Shown in pieces: positions 20,101 to 30,873 of a stretch of 31,300 bases of DNA. Every line of letters starts with the position of its first letter. Positions within the stretch are counted from its first letter, which is position 1. The translations under genes were made by a program, and so were the position numbers. Under the pieces are notes generated by a model, which did no database searches, was not told the DNA's origin, and worked only from the letters and a program-made list of their open reading frames with translations. The stretch is taken from positions 1,950,981-1,982,280 of the forward strand of contig NW_003119425.1 in the NCBI RefSeq assembly GCF_000003605.2, in the 5' to 3' direction. This DNA comes from Saccoglossus kowalevskii. Taxonomy: Eukaryota; Hemichordata; Enteropneusta; Harrimaniidae.

Positions 20101-23100
20101 TCTTTTTCAGTCTGTTTTTCAGTTTTATGTTTTCTAATCTTACTTGAACTACTTCCAATTCTTTCTTCATCTCTAGACCCAAGAATTGTTCAATATCCTA
20201 CAAATTTAAAAACACATTTGAAATGTTCAATAACCAACACAGTATTCAACCAACAATACACAGAACACTATAAAGATATAGTTGTGCTGTGATGCAGATT
20301 AACGTCCCCGCATTATGGCTAATTTGCATATAAATGGTAATTAATTAACATACAAATATGTCACAATTCTTATTTTAATAAAATTGAAAGGTGCCCTAGG
20401 GGCACATTTGACAGAAAAACAGATAATTTTGATGTAATTATCTTGTTGCACATCTGAAAAACTCAAAATTGATTAACCCCCAAAAAATAATACATAGCAT
20501 TTTTTTTGTAAATTTACCATAAACAACAACAAAAACTTTCACAAACAGCACTAGTCACAGTGACTTGTACAATGTACTACATAGGGCTTAATAATAAGCA
20601 GGGTTTTATTTACACTTATTTTGCTGGCTAATTATTAAAATATGCTAAATCGAAACCCAGTGAGTGTGTGAAGTTAACATTAGACCATATTCCGCTCACT
20701 AAAAGATCTCATGTGCATGAAATCAAACCTAAAAACAGAACAAGCAAAAGTAATAGCAAAACAAACACCAATATCAATTTTGATGCAGTTAGAGTATCTC
20801 AACGTCATATTCTCTTCTGAAAGAATGGCATTTACATATTGAACTACCAGTATACAAAAAAAATTTGATTTTTACGACAGACATTCAGTAGTGCCTTTCA
20901 TGCATCATCAATGTGAGATCTCACAGTGAACGAAAATTTACCTATTGAATGTATTGTTTCTTTCACAATACATTGAATTTAAAACCTAGTGAATATCTGC
21001 AAATGCAGTAAAATTATTTAATTAACCCCAGTGAATGTCTCCTCCCTCTACAGTGTTCCATGTGAATTCCTTAAATTATCAACGTTTGAATATTCCAGGA
21101 AATACAGTATGTTTATGCCTTATGCTCACTTTTTGTGGAATTGGTTTCCCGGATCGACTGTTTACAGAGGCCACAGCAACTTGTTTCTTGAACTCCTGGA
21201 AGTCTTTGTTTTCTTCAGTGACAAGTTCTTGTTTCTGTTGTCTTTTATCTTTTAATTCATCAATTTGCTGTTGATAGTCCATCCTCTGATGACTGTCTTT
21301 GTCTCGCAATTCCTCAAGATTTGCTAAAAATTGTGATAATTTAGTACTAAATATTAATAAAATCATTAATTTTTCCAGCAACATCACACTGGTGTAACCC
21401 TAATAATAATTGGGTAATTTAGTTATTGTGACCGCAAGAAAGAATGAAACAGCAATATTGCATTCTGAGACACTGTTTTTGTGAATGATATATACCGGTA
21501 TAGCCATGGATTCCATTACATTTTGTGTAATGTTGCTATTCCGTTAGCAAAACAGTGTCACATACATCAATATTGCCATTCCATTCTTTCTTGTGTTCAC
21601 TGTATATGCACAATGTATATGAACCTCAATGATAAATGAAAATATCTACCTGTATATATAAGTGAAATAGCTCTGCTGTTTTGGAAATCTACAACTCAGT
21701 GGTTGAAATCAGAAAAAGCCAAAAAAAACAGTTTTTTTTATAAAAAAAAAGGGGAGTGTGATTTTTAAATTTAAAAAAAATTTGAATTATATGGAGCCAT
21801 TTTTTAACTTTGCATAACACTCTATATACCGGTAAGTACCCTCCCCTGGAAATTCAATTTGCAAAAAAATGACAATACGTTCATCTAACTTAGGTAATAA
21901 AAAACATGTCATCTTACCCATATATTTAAGATATCTCTGTTCTTGGTCAGTGACATTCTTATCCATATCTTGTCTCTGGTCATCAGACTTTTTTTTGTGA
22001 AAATACTCAGCCAGTTTGTGCTGTAGCTGGAAGTTTTGGTTAGCCATTTGCTCTCTCTCTGACATCAAACTCTGATGAAAAATTAATTTCAAAATGGTTA
22101 TAATATACACGTGTGTTACACACAGAAAAAACACAAAGACTTACAGCTTATACTGTGGAATACTTTATTTTCGCTGGAATTAATTTTCGCTGAAAAGGCT
22201 TTTTGGGCGTTTTGCTTGGAATTTATTTTCACTGATTTTTGATGAGATTAATGTGAAATATAGGAAAAAAAGTATATTCGCTGGATTTTATTTTCACGGA
22301 ATCATCCCTTCAGCGAAAATAGCGAAAATAAATTCCAAGCGAAATAAAAGTATTCTACAGTATACAAAACTCGTGTTTATGATGTCATATATAGTCAGTC
22401 AGCATTTCATATTATTCAGTACACCATTACATGTAAATAAAATAAATGTCTCAGTTCACTAAATCTACATTTCTTATGTTGGCCAAGATGCTGAAAATAG
22501 ATTTTAGAAAATCTACATATTCTTCAGAAATTGTTTTCAATTCCAACTACATGTACATGATTTTCAACACAATCTTACAAGGGTTTAATTTTTGTCTGAG
22601 AAAGGTATGTCACATCCTAGCATCAACCCCTATGAAAGTATGTTCATGTCTCGAGCACAGGCATTCATACAGTACATCAGGAATTTGTTTGCAGGGAAAT
22701 ACCTGGTATTCTTCTATGAGTTCTTCTCTGGAGTACATTGGTTCCTCATCTTCTTCTTCTTCTTCTTCTTCTTCTTCTGCTTCATAATAGTACTCATCTT
22801 CTTCTTGTACAGGAGATGCTAAAAAGTCATGAAATGTACAGGTCATTAAAATTTGACAAATTAGAAGTTAATTTTTGAAAATCCATAAATACTATTTCAA
22901 CTTGAAGGGTTACATGTACAGCTATAAAGTTGTAAGGTAGACACTGAAATCTCAGGGTATGTATAACAAAATAAAGGAAGACAGTTTTGTACATGTATAT
23001 GATGAAGATCAAATCATTCTTGATGACAAGATGATCATCTGACAATGCAAAATCTTAATTCACAATACAAAACAACAGCTACCTCTGCGTTCTGGTGTTC

Positions 23101-26100
23101 CAGCATCTAATGGTTCTGGTGAACCTCTTGGGGTGCCTTCCCTTGATAGTGGTTCCATGACTGCAACAGTTGGTGTCTCTGGTCGTTCTCCTTCAGCAAA
23201 TGTATCACTTTGTGGAACTGGAGAGCCCTCTTTTTGTTCTTCTTTCACTTCACCTTCTTCATCTTCAAGAATAGTTTCTACAGCTTGGCCTCCTTCTTGA
23301 TCTGCTTCTGGTTTCTCTTCGCCATCCACTACGTCTGGTTTCTCCTCTCCTTCAGTTGCACCTTCCGCACCCTCAGCTTTTTCACCTGCTTCCTTTTCGA
23401 CATCTCCTTCTTCAGGTTTTTCTCCCTCTCCCTCTGTTTTTTCGGGTTCTTTGCTTTCTTCATCATCAACTTTTTCTCCTTCTGCAGCAGGTTCTCCTGC
23501 AATATCAGTTTTAATGTCACACAATTATTTTAGTGAAATTGATTCATTTTGAACTGCTTGGTTAGGAAATAAACCATAAATGAGACAGCTTATCCCCATT
23601 TCTAGTGTTGTATAATATGAAATCACCATGAAATTATTAATCAGTTTTACCTTCAGTTGGTTTGTCTTGTTCTCCTTCCCCATCCTCAGCAGGCGCTTCA
23701 GCACCATCAGCAGGGGGTTCTCCTCCAGCTTCAGCGTTTGGTTCCTCAGCTGCTACAGCATCTTCAGCTGCAGGAGCTGCTTCCCCCTCAGTTTCTTGAC
23801 CATCTTTTTCAGCTGGTGCGACATCAGCTGTGTCCTCCACTACAGGAGCTTCATCAGCTACAATTGATAAAAAAACTAGTTTTATGAAGGTACACTTCTG
23901 TTCAGCTAATTTAAGAATATAATTCTGAAATGTTGTTATTTATATATTGCAGGAAATGGTATAAATGAAAAGTATTTTCAATTTTAAAACAATAAAAAAA
24001 AAGTCAACATCTATGGTAAAAATAAGTCACATGATCCAGTATACAGTAAATCCAATTTTGGTTCATATACCACTTCTATTGGAGAAGTGTTTGTAATAGG
24101 ATAAATGGTATATAACCAGTATATATTAGTAGTATCTACCGATATGACATATTATTCCCCAGTATTCCTAGTTATATCATATCTAGTTGTATGGTCATTA
24201 TACAGGAAGTCAATCATCCTCAATGATGTCATGCTCATTCGGAATACCAGGCAATTATATATACCCCGGTAATTTTTACCCTGGTTAATTTGCCATATAC
24301 AGAGTCAAACGTACAGCCAGGCGTTGAATAAACACCAGCAAGCAATTGACATACTGAAGGAAATATACATACATGTAGTGGCTGGTTGCTCAGCAACATC
24401 ATTTTCTGTACTTTCCTCTGCAGCAGGAGGAGGAGTCTCTTCTGTTGCTTCAGCTGGTGGTGCCACCTCCTCAGCTTCTATTGGTTGTTCATTATTTGTT
24501 TCTGGAGCTGCTGCCTGTAACACAAAAATTGTAAACCCTGAAGTGTGTAAGAGAAAATATTTACCTACAAAATTCCAGCCATAAACTATACTCACAAAAT
24601 ATCAGTGGATACACTCACTCTACAATTCAACAACATTGATTTTCCAAGACAGGAAAAGATTTTTCCCCAAATATATATTTGAACATGATATCAGCAAAAG
24701 AGGATATGAAGTATTATAATTTTCTCTATTTTAGAATAATAGAACATGTATAAATATATTAGTATTCAGGGAATTTTTTAAACTGACAAGGGAACAGCGC
24801 CCTCATGCCATGGCCATGTGCCCCCTTACCATTGGGAGCAGATCCTCTGGCAACCATAAAATTCTGATTGACTAAGGATCACATGTGGCCACAGTCTTCA
24901 ACTGTGACCTGTCAGATAGTTATTTTGGCCTCAAGAAATCCATTGAATGCTCCATTTTAACTTAGAATTATCAAAAACTACACACTCTGGTAGGGAGAAC
25001 CACATAGTGGCGCTGCTGAATTGCAGTGCTCCCTCTTGCAGTTTTTTTTCTAGAAAAACCTCTGATATTCATACATGTATAATAGTATTCTTCAAAACAA
25101 GGTCCCAAATAAAGTCAGAAGTAAACTAAAAATTCTAATTTCATTGAAGAAACCAACAACTCAAAGTATGCACAAAGACAGTACAGCGGGAGTATATTGA
25201 CCGTCTTGCAGTTTGCGAAAGAGAAGAAATTGAAAATTGATTTTATTTCCTCCTTGTGTGTATATTTTACCATAATTTTCGCACTATGTAATTTCTAGGA
25301 TTTAATTATAAAATTACTGACGTTCTACAATGATCGACTGTGTATGTTTATCATACCAGAAGACTGAAATTTAGGAGTGAAATTTGTATATGATAAATTA
25401 TGTGGAATATTTCACCTTGCAATGTAATACATTATGGGCCATACACTTTGTTGTTTTACGTTTAAATTTGTATGTCAGCAATTTCAAAGGACAATTTTTG
25501 TAACAAATCAATTTAAAGGCACAATTTTTATGAAAATTTTAAAATTGACAGTAACTTTTTTTTATATTTTCTGGGCTGAATATAAAAAGCGAGCATTACA
25601 GAAAGCCACTGGAGGAGTGAGCTTTATAGATAACATGTGTATGTATAGAAGAGTGTGGAAGATACCTATATACCCTAAGAGATTGAAAATGGTGCACTTC
25701 TGTGGTCAATGGGTGCCGCCATTTTGTTTATAAGAAAATTACGAGAAGCAAAATCAGCTGCTCATTTATGATAAAACATTGTCAGAATGTTGTTTATTAA
25801 TAATGCAATCTGTTTCTTGCAACGGATTTAAAATAGTTCAATTTTGAATAGTGCTTTGAGTCATTTTGATCAACGGCTAAACATCTAAACGGCTAAATCT
25901 TGAATACCACCCACCAATGAACTAACTTGATTTCTGCAGTTCATGCACTTAGTTTGGGGTGGGGTGGGTCACGGTGGATATGGTGCATTACTATTAACAA
26001 ATTAAATGAAAACTTATAACTTCAACAAATCTCCCCCATGATTTTAATGAGATAGTGGTCTGTGTGTCCCCCCCCCCATTACTATAAACAATTAAATGAA

Positions 26101-26480
26101 AACAAAATCGTTTTTAACTCTAAACTTTAACAAATCTCCCCCAAAATTTTAAAATTGGCACCAGTTATGTGAATCTGTATTGAACATCAAGCTCTGATAT
26201 ACTCTGATTATACACTGAGCTCGAGCTGTCTTTGAACCGATATTTAGAACAAGGGACGTAGAACTGTAAATGTCAACAGTCATATTATTTGGATCGGTGA
26301 GTGTTGACAGCAGCAATACTTTTATTGTGAGCAACAGACGAAATTCCGAATACAGAAATAGTACGACGAATAGTTATTTAACTATCGTTTGCGAAATAAA
26401 TTACAAATACAAGATGTATTTTTCGACAGAGCTCACAAATAATAACAAGGCAATAATATATTTACCTGATCGTCCGCCAT
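17174..26480 (-). CDS. CCDC96: Coiled-coil domain-containing protein 96, ciliary axoneme protein
   Basis: Ten coding exons, listed 5' to 3' on the minus strand: 26466-26480, 24373-24514, 23651-23857, 23083-23496, 22703-22818, 21918-22071, 21130-21323, 19985-20197, 18932-19069 and 17174-17419. All are GT-AG with matching phases, and they join to 1839 nt (612 residues plus TAA). Residues 1-298 are low-complexity and rich in Glu, Pro and Ala, with a run of nine Glu at about 274-282. Residues 299-612 are predicted coiled coil, including HLIDFEQLKIENQTYNEKIE, EELLKLRKKI and the conserved SLLRDFEERKDE segment. This C-terminal part is the CCDC96/CCDC113-type (DUF4201) domain. Human CCDC96 has 555 residues with the same acidic N-terminus plus coiled coil. 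In Tetrahymena, Ccdc96 with Ccdc113 forms an axonemal complex near radial spoke 3 and the dynein regulatory complex. The start, MADDQ, ends a 15-base coding exon head-to-head with TK1. Confidence 0.93.
17575..17756. mobile_element. MITE with TACTGTA(A/G)AATACTT ends, copy 1 (CCDC96 intron 9)
   Basis: The ends TACTGTAAAATACTTTGCAA and GAGTATTTTACAGTA are inverted, with TA at both outer edges (possible TA target duplication). The interior, including CACTGATTTTTGA and ATATAGGAAGAAAA, is homologous to the copy at 22151, so this is a genuine repeat family. About 180 bp, non-coding. Confidence 0.8.
17781..17874. mobile_element. 88-bp foldback MITE with TTA target duplication (PIF/Harbinger-type)
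   Basis: TTA at 17781-17783 and 17872-17874 flank GGCACTGCTGTACTCATCCA on the left. The right end, reversed, reads GGCACTGCTATACACATCCA. The arms are about 22 bp with two mismatches. A 3-bp TTA duplication and GG-starting ends fit PIF/Harbinger MITEs. It lies only about 25 bp from the MITE at 17575, in the same CCDC96 intron. Confidence 0.7.
19485..19896. mobile_element. 412-bp inverted-repeat element (CCDC96 intron 8)
   Basis: TCAAAAGTTCAATGTAGGAT (arm 19485-19514) and the reverse complement of 19867-19896 match at 28 of 30 positions. The interior is non-coding and contains C-rich/A-rich segments near both ends. It is a non-autonomous DNA transposon of unassigned family. Confidence 0.7.
21428..21600. 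mobile_element. 173-bp inverted-repeat MITE (CCDC96 intron 6)
   Basis: The left arm (CAAGAAAGAATGAAACAGCA, then ATATTG...GACACTGTTTT) and the reversed right arm (CAAGAAAGAATGGAATGGCA, then ATATTG...GACACTGTTTT) match over about 46 bp with a few differences. No coding capacity. The target duplication is not resolved. Confidence 0.7.
22151..22362. mobile_element. MITE with TACTGTA(A/G)AATACTT ends, copy 2 (CCDC96 intron 5)
   Basis: The left end TACTGTGGAATACTTTATTT (then TCGC) and the right end GCGAAATAAAAGTATTCTAC (then AGTA) are inverted, with TA at the edges. The interior TTTTCACTGATTTTTGATGA and GAAATATAGGAAAAAAAG parallel the copy at 17575. Internal GCGAAAATA repeats make it fold further on itself. 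Confidence 0.82.
25985..26142. repeat. Imperfect tandem duplication in CCDC96 intron 1
   Basis: CATTACTATTAACAAATTAA...CAACAAATCTCCCCC is repeated about 92 bp later as CATTACTATAAACAATTAAA...TAACAAATCTCCCCC, with a C10 run between the copies. No coding content. Confidence 0.75.
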
Positions 26481-26690
26481 GATGCTTTCCTTCCGTGTTG
26501 TCATGGTTTAACACGTGACCCAACGCAGTAGCGCGTCTCGTGAGATTACAGCGAGACTTTATTTTGCCGCGAAATTCGTATTCCGCGTCTATTCCTGATT
26601 GTGACCCTAGATCTGTGAGCTGTTGCGGCGGTCATCTTCATTTTTTCATCACTTTCTCGGATTTTCTGAGTGCATTTGATTTTTTACACG
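26481..26690. promoter_or_regulatory. Shared divergent promoter of CCDC96 and TK1
   Basis: Only about 210 bp separate the two start codons, and the interval is CpG-richer than its surroundings. Going rightwards it contains an RFX/X-box-like half site (GTTGTCATGGTTTAAC, 26497-26512, second half degenerate). Next come an E-box (CACGTG, 26512-26517), TCTCGTGAGA (26536-26545, one base from the TCTCGCGAGA promoter element) and the E2F palindrome at 26563. No TATA box is seen. An X-box would suit the ciliary gene and E2F the S-phase gene. Transcription start sites are not determined. Confidence 0.65.
26563..26574. promoter_or_regulatory. Palindromic E2F site
   Basis: TTTGCCGCGAAA fits the full E2F consensus TTTSSCGCSAAA at all 12 positions. 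It is 117 bp upstream of the TK1 start and 83 bp upstream of the CCDC96 start. TK1 is a classical G1/S E2F target in vertebrates, so the position is what one would expect for S-phase control. Confidence 0.7.
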
Positions 26691-29451
26691 ATGATGTCAT
26701 GCATAACGACTTCAGATGTGATATGTTCGTCCAAAAAGGGACAAATACAGGTAGGTCATTAGGATTTGTTGTCGATTTCTGGTGAAACGCACAAACATCT
26801 GCTCTTGATTCAGATTTCTGTGAACAGGAATAAGGATGAGGGGGTTTCCCGCTAAATGTAGAAGGGATTTAAAGCTGGTACCCCGCGATTTCTAAAAGTT
26901 TTCGAAATGCAAATATGATTACCCAATTTGTCCAAAGTATAGAGCGAATAGAATATTGTATTTCTTCTTGACGTGGTCACATAAATAATACACAATAATA
27001 AAAAAAAAAAATAGCGGGTTTCTTGCTTGCTAATTTGCAGGTCATTTTCAGACGTTATTTTCACTTAAAAATAAAGTCACTTGATGGATGAAAAATCAAA
27101 TAATTTGATAAGTACTATTCATAATTATTTTTTCTCGATTGAAAGTAGCGATCGTTGAAAGCAGAGAAAAAAAATAATAAGGAATGGACAAACTTTGGGT
27201 GGGGTGATGGCTGAAAAACTATGGAAATATTTTCTCCCTCTAGTTTTGTGCTAATATATTTTGTTATGCTCCAGTCAATGTCAACCCCCAACCCTCCCCA
27301 CCTCCAAGGGCAAGAAGGATAGGCAAATCCCCCTACATTTCCCCCACCGATCGCCACTGTCCGCTATGCTTTCTATCTGATACGCATACGTTGTTATCGA
27401 TGACGTGACATGAAACACTGCTATTACCCCACCTCCATGGTCACAGTTTGGCGGTGAACCTCGTCTAATGCCCCACATTTGTCCCGCATCGCCCGAGGTG
27501 GGAGGGGTCGGGTTGGCATTGACTGGAGCATTATTGATCCCTGCAGAATCATTTTTCCATTGCAATTTGTTTTTCAATGTTCCACCCTCCAAAGTTTTTA
27601 ATGGTCAACCAAATAAATAGTCAGATTAGTCTTGAGCCACTTTCTGTCATTGCAATATTTTGCGTATTGCGTGATAGGAGTAGTCCGGACGTCAAAAAAA
27701 TAAAACGATTTGATTTTGGACTTGAATTTCATTATTTTATTGCCAATGTTGGTCTTTAATTCGGGAATATTACATTGAGATACCCTTACTTTAATTTAAA
27801 TTAATTGAAGATAACTTAGGTTTATTTTTCACCTGTGATAATGATGAAACCATAGAAATGAACCAACAATCCAAGCTTAGATCACCGCCCCTTCATAAAT
27901 GGACTGTTCTTATACTTATACTGCGAATATTGCTATCACCTGTTCTATTCATTGTTATGGTAATTAAGCTCTATTGTTCATCCAAGCTAAAAAAAAACAC
28001 TATGATCAAGACGGCCAAAAATAATGAAAATGCCTGGTACTACTTTCACACAATTAGTGAAAAATATGTATTGTATTTGCTCTATTAGAAGCACATACAA
28101 ACCAAAAATTGTATAATACATCATTAACATATATATTAACATGTATGTATGAAATGGTATGTTACCAATACTGTTTTTTCATCCCAACAGCAACATGTAG
28201 TTGTTGAGCACCTTGGCAAATAGCTTCCTTGACCACCATTCCCCAAACAAAATAAATGTCCTTGGCTTTTAAGCGAACTACACATCCCTTTACATTCTGA
28301 ATTAACACCAATTATTTTACACATTATTATTTTCAGGTTATATTTGGACCAATGTTTTCAGGTAAAACGTAAGTACATACCTAAACATTCTAAACCAATA
28401 ACATAATTAACATTTTATGTTGCCAACAGAAATTTCAGCTTTCTTGGTACTGAAATACAAATTAATAATTATTATTATGAATAGTGGTTGATTAATATTT
28501 GAGAATAAAATTCTCATATTACTTGGCTTTCAGTGTGTGGTCCTTACAGTGAAAACCAACAAGATTTTAACTGAGATTTATAATTGAAATTTAGGCAGAG
28601 AAAAACGAAACTGATTGGGGAGCCAATATGGCACCGCCTCATTACCTCAGTCACGTGGTTTGTGACATAAGGGGAAGATCTTGTGGTCATAGGCTTCATT
28701 GTCAATGAAAAAATCTCATTAATGTCAGTGATGTGTTTTTTCAAATTTTTTTCTTCTCAATTTAGGACTGAATTAATCCGAAGAATAAAACGTTTTCAAA
28801 TTGCAAATCATAGTTGCCTTATTGTAAAGTATGCAAATGATGATAGATACGATAAGAATGGAATAGCGACACATGATAGGTAAGACCATACTTACTGTAA
28901 ATCTCAAAATGTTTATTGATATCAATTTTGTATTACACTTTGAAGATTCTTTGCAAATGTCATTGGTGAATTTTACAGTGCGGTCAGGAAAAGACGCGTT
29001 CTCATTTCTCAGTTTTCTTTGCAAAATTGCCAGCTGCGTTTTTTTCGAATTTGGCACTTTGAATTCCAACAAACCAATGCTCCTGGACTCTCGAGGCATA
29101 TGCGAAATTAGAAGACGAAACTGTTAATAACCATCAGCTAACAAAGAACAAAATGGCTGCCATATAACCATGTGATTTGTGTTAAAATTAATTCTGTGAC
29201 TCATTATTGTTTTGCTCATTTTTAAATCTACAAAGAATAAGTGTCAAAATAGTTTAGACATACCAAGAAATGAGAGTAACAATTTTAAGAAATGTACGAG
29301 AATAAAATACAATACAGCTGGAAAATAAATCTTTAATAAATCCTTTTAAATTAACAGGGAAGTGAAAGCAGCAGTGTCTGCAACAGAGCTATGTCCACTG
29401 AGGAAAACTGCCATGAAATATGATGTTATAGGAATTGACGAAGGACAGTTT
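26691..29451 (+). CDS. TK1: Thymidine kinase, cytosolic (TK1 type), 5' part
   Basis: Four exons: 26691-26750, 28337-28368, 28766-28879 and 29358-29451, all GT-AG, with phases 0, 2, 2, 0 at their ends. Exon 1 encodes [20 protein letters not shown]. The next ATG (26694) gives MSCI, as in human TK1 (MSCINLP), so either ATG is possible. Exon 2 gives [10 protein letters not shown], and with exon 3 completes the P-loop [14 protein letters not shown] (human GKSTELMRR). Exon 3 continues with [20 protein letters not shown] and THDR. Exon 4 ends in VIGIDEGQF, with the catalytic Glu of the DEGQF motif. The enzyme phosphorylates thymidine to dTMP in the salvage pathway in the cytosol. The zinc-binding and lasso exons and the C-terminal degradation signals lie beyond the right edge; none were found in 29452-31300. 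Confidence 0.93.
26751..28336 (+). other. TK1 intron 1
   Basis: A 1.6-kb intron containing the inverted-repeat element at 27267. The open frame at 27858-28088 is hydrophobic, but it has no splice signals placing it in TK1 and I do not regard it as a gene. The rest is AT-rich and unremarkable. Confidence 0.6.
27264..27533. mobile_element. 264-bp inverted-repeat element in TK1 intron 1
   Basis: TGCTCCAGTCAATGTCAACC (from 27267) and the reversed right end TGCTCCAGTCAATGCCAACC (ending 27530) match with one difference in 20 and continue more loosely for about 45 bp through C-rich sequence. TTA flanks both sides (27264-27266 and 27531-27533), compatible with a 3-bp duplication of PIF/Harbinger type. 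The open frames inside are by-products of the C/G-rich arms. Confidence 0.75.
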
Positions 29452-29472
29452 GTAAGTATAACTGTTATTTTT

Positions 29473-29900
29473 AGTCCTCGTTCGGACATTAATTTGGGTT
29501 TGTTCTGTCAGTCTGCAAGTCTGGAGCTACGGTATATCTTGGACACCCATTGACGGATTTCATTCAAACTTTACATGAAGACAATACATAATGTCTTGCA
29601 TATGCGTGTCAAGTAACTTTAACTCGGCGCAAAAATGGACGACTGGCAGCCATTTTGGATGTAAAATTTGCTATTTCTGATACCTAAACGTGTCCTCAGC
29701 AGTCTCGGAGATGACTGGGCCGATTTGGATCAAAGTTGGTATGATGATCATACATATTGGGTTGTAGGTGCACGTCATTTTTTCTTCGTGATTCGAACAA
29801 ATATGGCCGACTGGTGGCCATCTTGTTTTTCATGGTACCCATGCTACTTTATCTTGAATACCATGAACGTTTCTGTTTAAATTTTGTACAAAGATAGTAT
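29473..29900 (+). repeat. Core-repeat element, hairpin-headed family (TK1 intron 4), copy A
   Basis: Begins with AGTCCTCGTTCGGAC, 14 of 15 identical to the left hairpin arm at 30874. Core units start near 29535, 29702 and 29850 (spacings 167 and 148), with shared ATCTTGGA/ATCTTGAA, TT(C/T)AAA and CATACAT motifs. It contains the palindromic ATGGCCGACTGGTGGCCAT at 29803-29821. Non-coding. Confidence 0.7.
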
Positions 29901-30002
29901 ACCAAAGGATACATTTGTACCAACATTATTGTTGTGATTCAATTCAATATGGCTGACTGACGTCCAAATTTCCTGTAAAAGCGTTAAATCGCCATTTGTG
30001 GC

Positions 30003-30095
30003 TCATCGGACCATAGGTCTGCTGAGCCTATGGGATAGGTTTCTGTCCTGCGTCTGTCGTCAGTCTATCTATCTCTGTCTGTCTGTCTGAAAACC
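30003..30095 (+). repeat. Second hairpin plus CTGT/CTAT microsatellite module
   Basis: CCATAGG and CCTATGG form a 7-bp stem with a 9-base loop (30011-30033). This is followed by CCTGCGTCTGTCGTCAGTCT and (CTAT/CTGT)n to about 30090. The hairpin-then-microsatellite order is the same as in the neighbouring families, but the sequence differs. Confidence 0.55.
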
Positions 30096-30642
30096 CTGGA
30101 AAACTACAGCGAAATCCCAGTGTTTGCAGCCATCTTAAATAAGTTATCGTGACACCACGAGGCGTCATAGTTTTCTCATTTCACGTGGTTTTCGTCGTGA
30201 AATCGACCAATTTCGGATCATCAACCTCAAAATAATTGATGAAATAGTTTCGGGACCCATCGACAGTAGAAATGTAGAAACTTAAGGCAAAAATAATGAA
30301 AAAAATTGGCTGTTACGACCCGACCTGATTTCAGTTCAGACTATTTTAAAATGGTCATTTTTGGTCAAAAATTCTATTTTCGACTTCTTCTTGTGTATAC
30401 CTAGTCAGTGTTCTCCCCAGACTCTAAGCCAAGCATCGCCGCTGATTTACATAACAATACATCTTATTTTCATAATTTTGTTTGCATAATAATTAGTTTC
30501 CCCAACAAACATTATAACTGAAATAAAGAAGAGATACATATCTCATATATTTGTTATCATTTACATTCATTGTGTTTTATGTGTGCATCGAGTCAAATAA
30601 AGTTTGAAATAGAACAGGAAAGAAATGGAAATATTTATAGCC

Positions 30643-30656
30643 GGGGGGGGGGGGGG
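30643..30656 (+). repeat. G14 homopolymer
   Basis: Fourteen consecutive G after CC. Length is likely polymorphic and prone to sequencing error. Confidence 0.85.
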
Positions 30657-30873
30657 ATTTGTTTGTTAAATTTGTAAAATCTGTATGAAGAAATTAATAA
30701 ATCAATAATGACATTTTTTTCTACAACGGCATTTCAAAACTAAAGTCAGCGATTTTTCATTGATCTATCTATTATTTGTGTAACGCTACGATCACCGTAA
30801 CATTGTCAGCTGACGGCATTGCGTTGAACGAGTATTCACCGCTGCTGTTGCGATCATCGGTCCCTGACTTTTT

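Noticed and set aside
23210-23533. Plus-strand frames across 22446-24584 opposite CCDC96 exons
   Set aside because: They are shadows of the Glu/Ala/Pro-rich CCDC96 coding strand, giving Phe/Ser/Leu-rich or poly-Ser antisense frames.
26497-26512. RFX X-box for CCDC96
   Set aside because: Only the first half (GTTGTCAT) fits the consensus and the second half is degenerate, so it is mentioned within the promoter but not called as a site.
26540-26785. 81-codon frame over the CCDC96-TK1 promoter and TK1 exon 1
   Set aside because: It is out of frame with TK1 exon 1. The TK1 frame is fixed by the join [15 protein letters not shown].
27858-28088. Hydrophobic 76-codon frame in TK1 intron 1
   Set aside because: It looks like a small membrane protein but has no splice or promoter support and ends in AT-rich low-complexity sequence.
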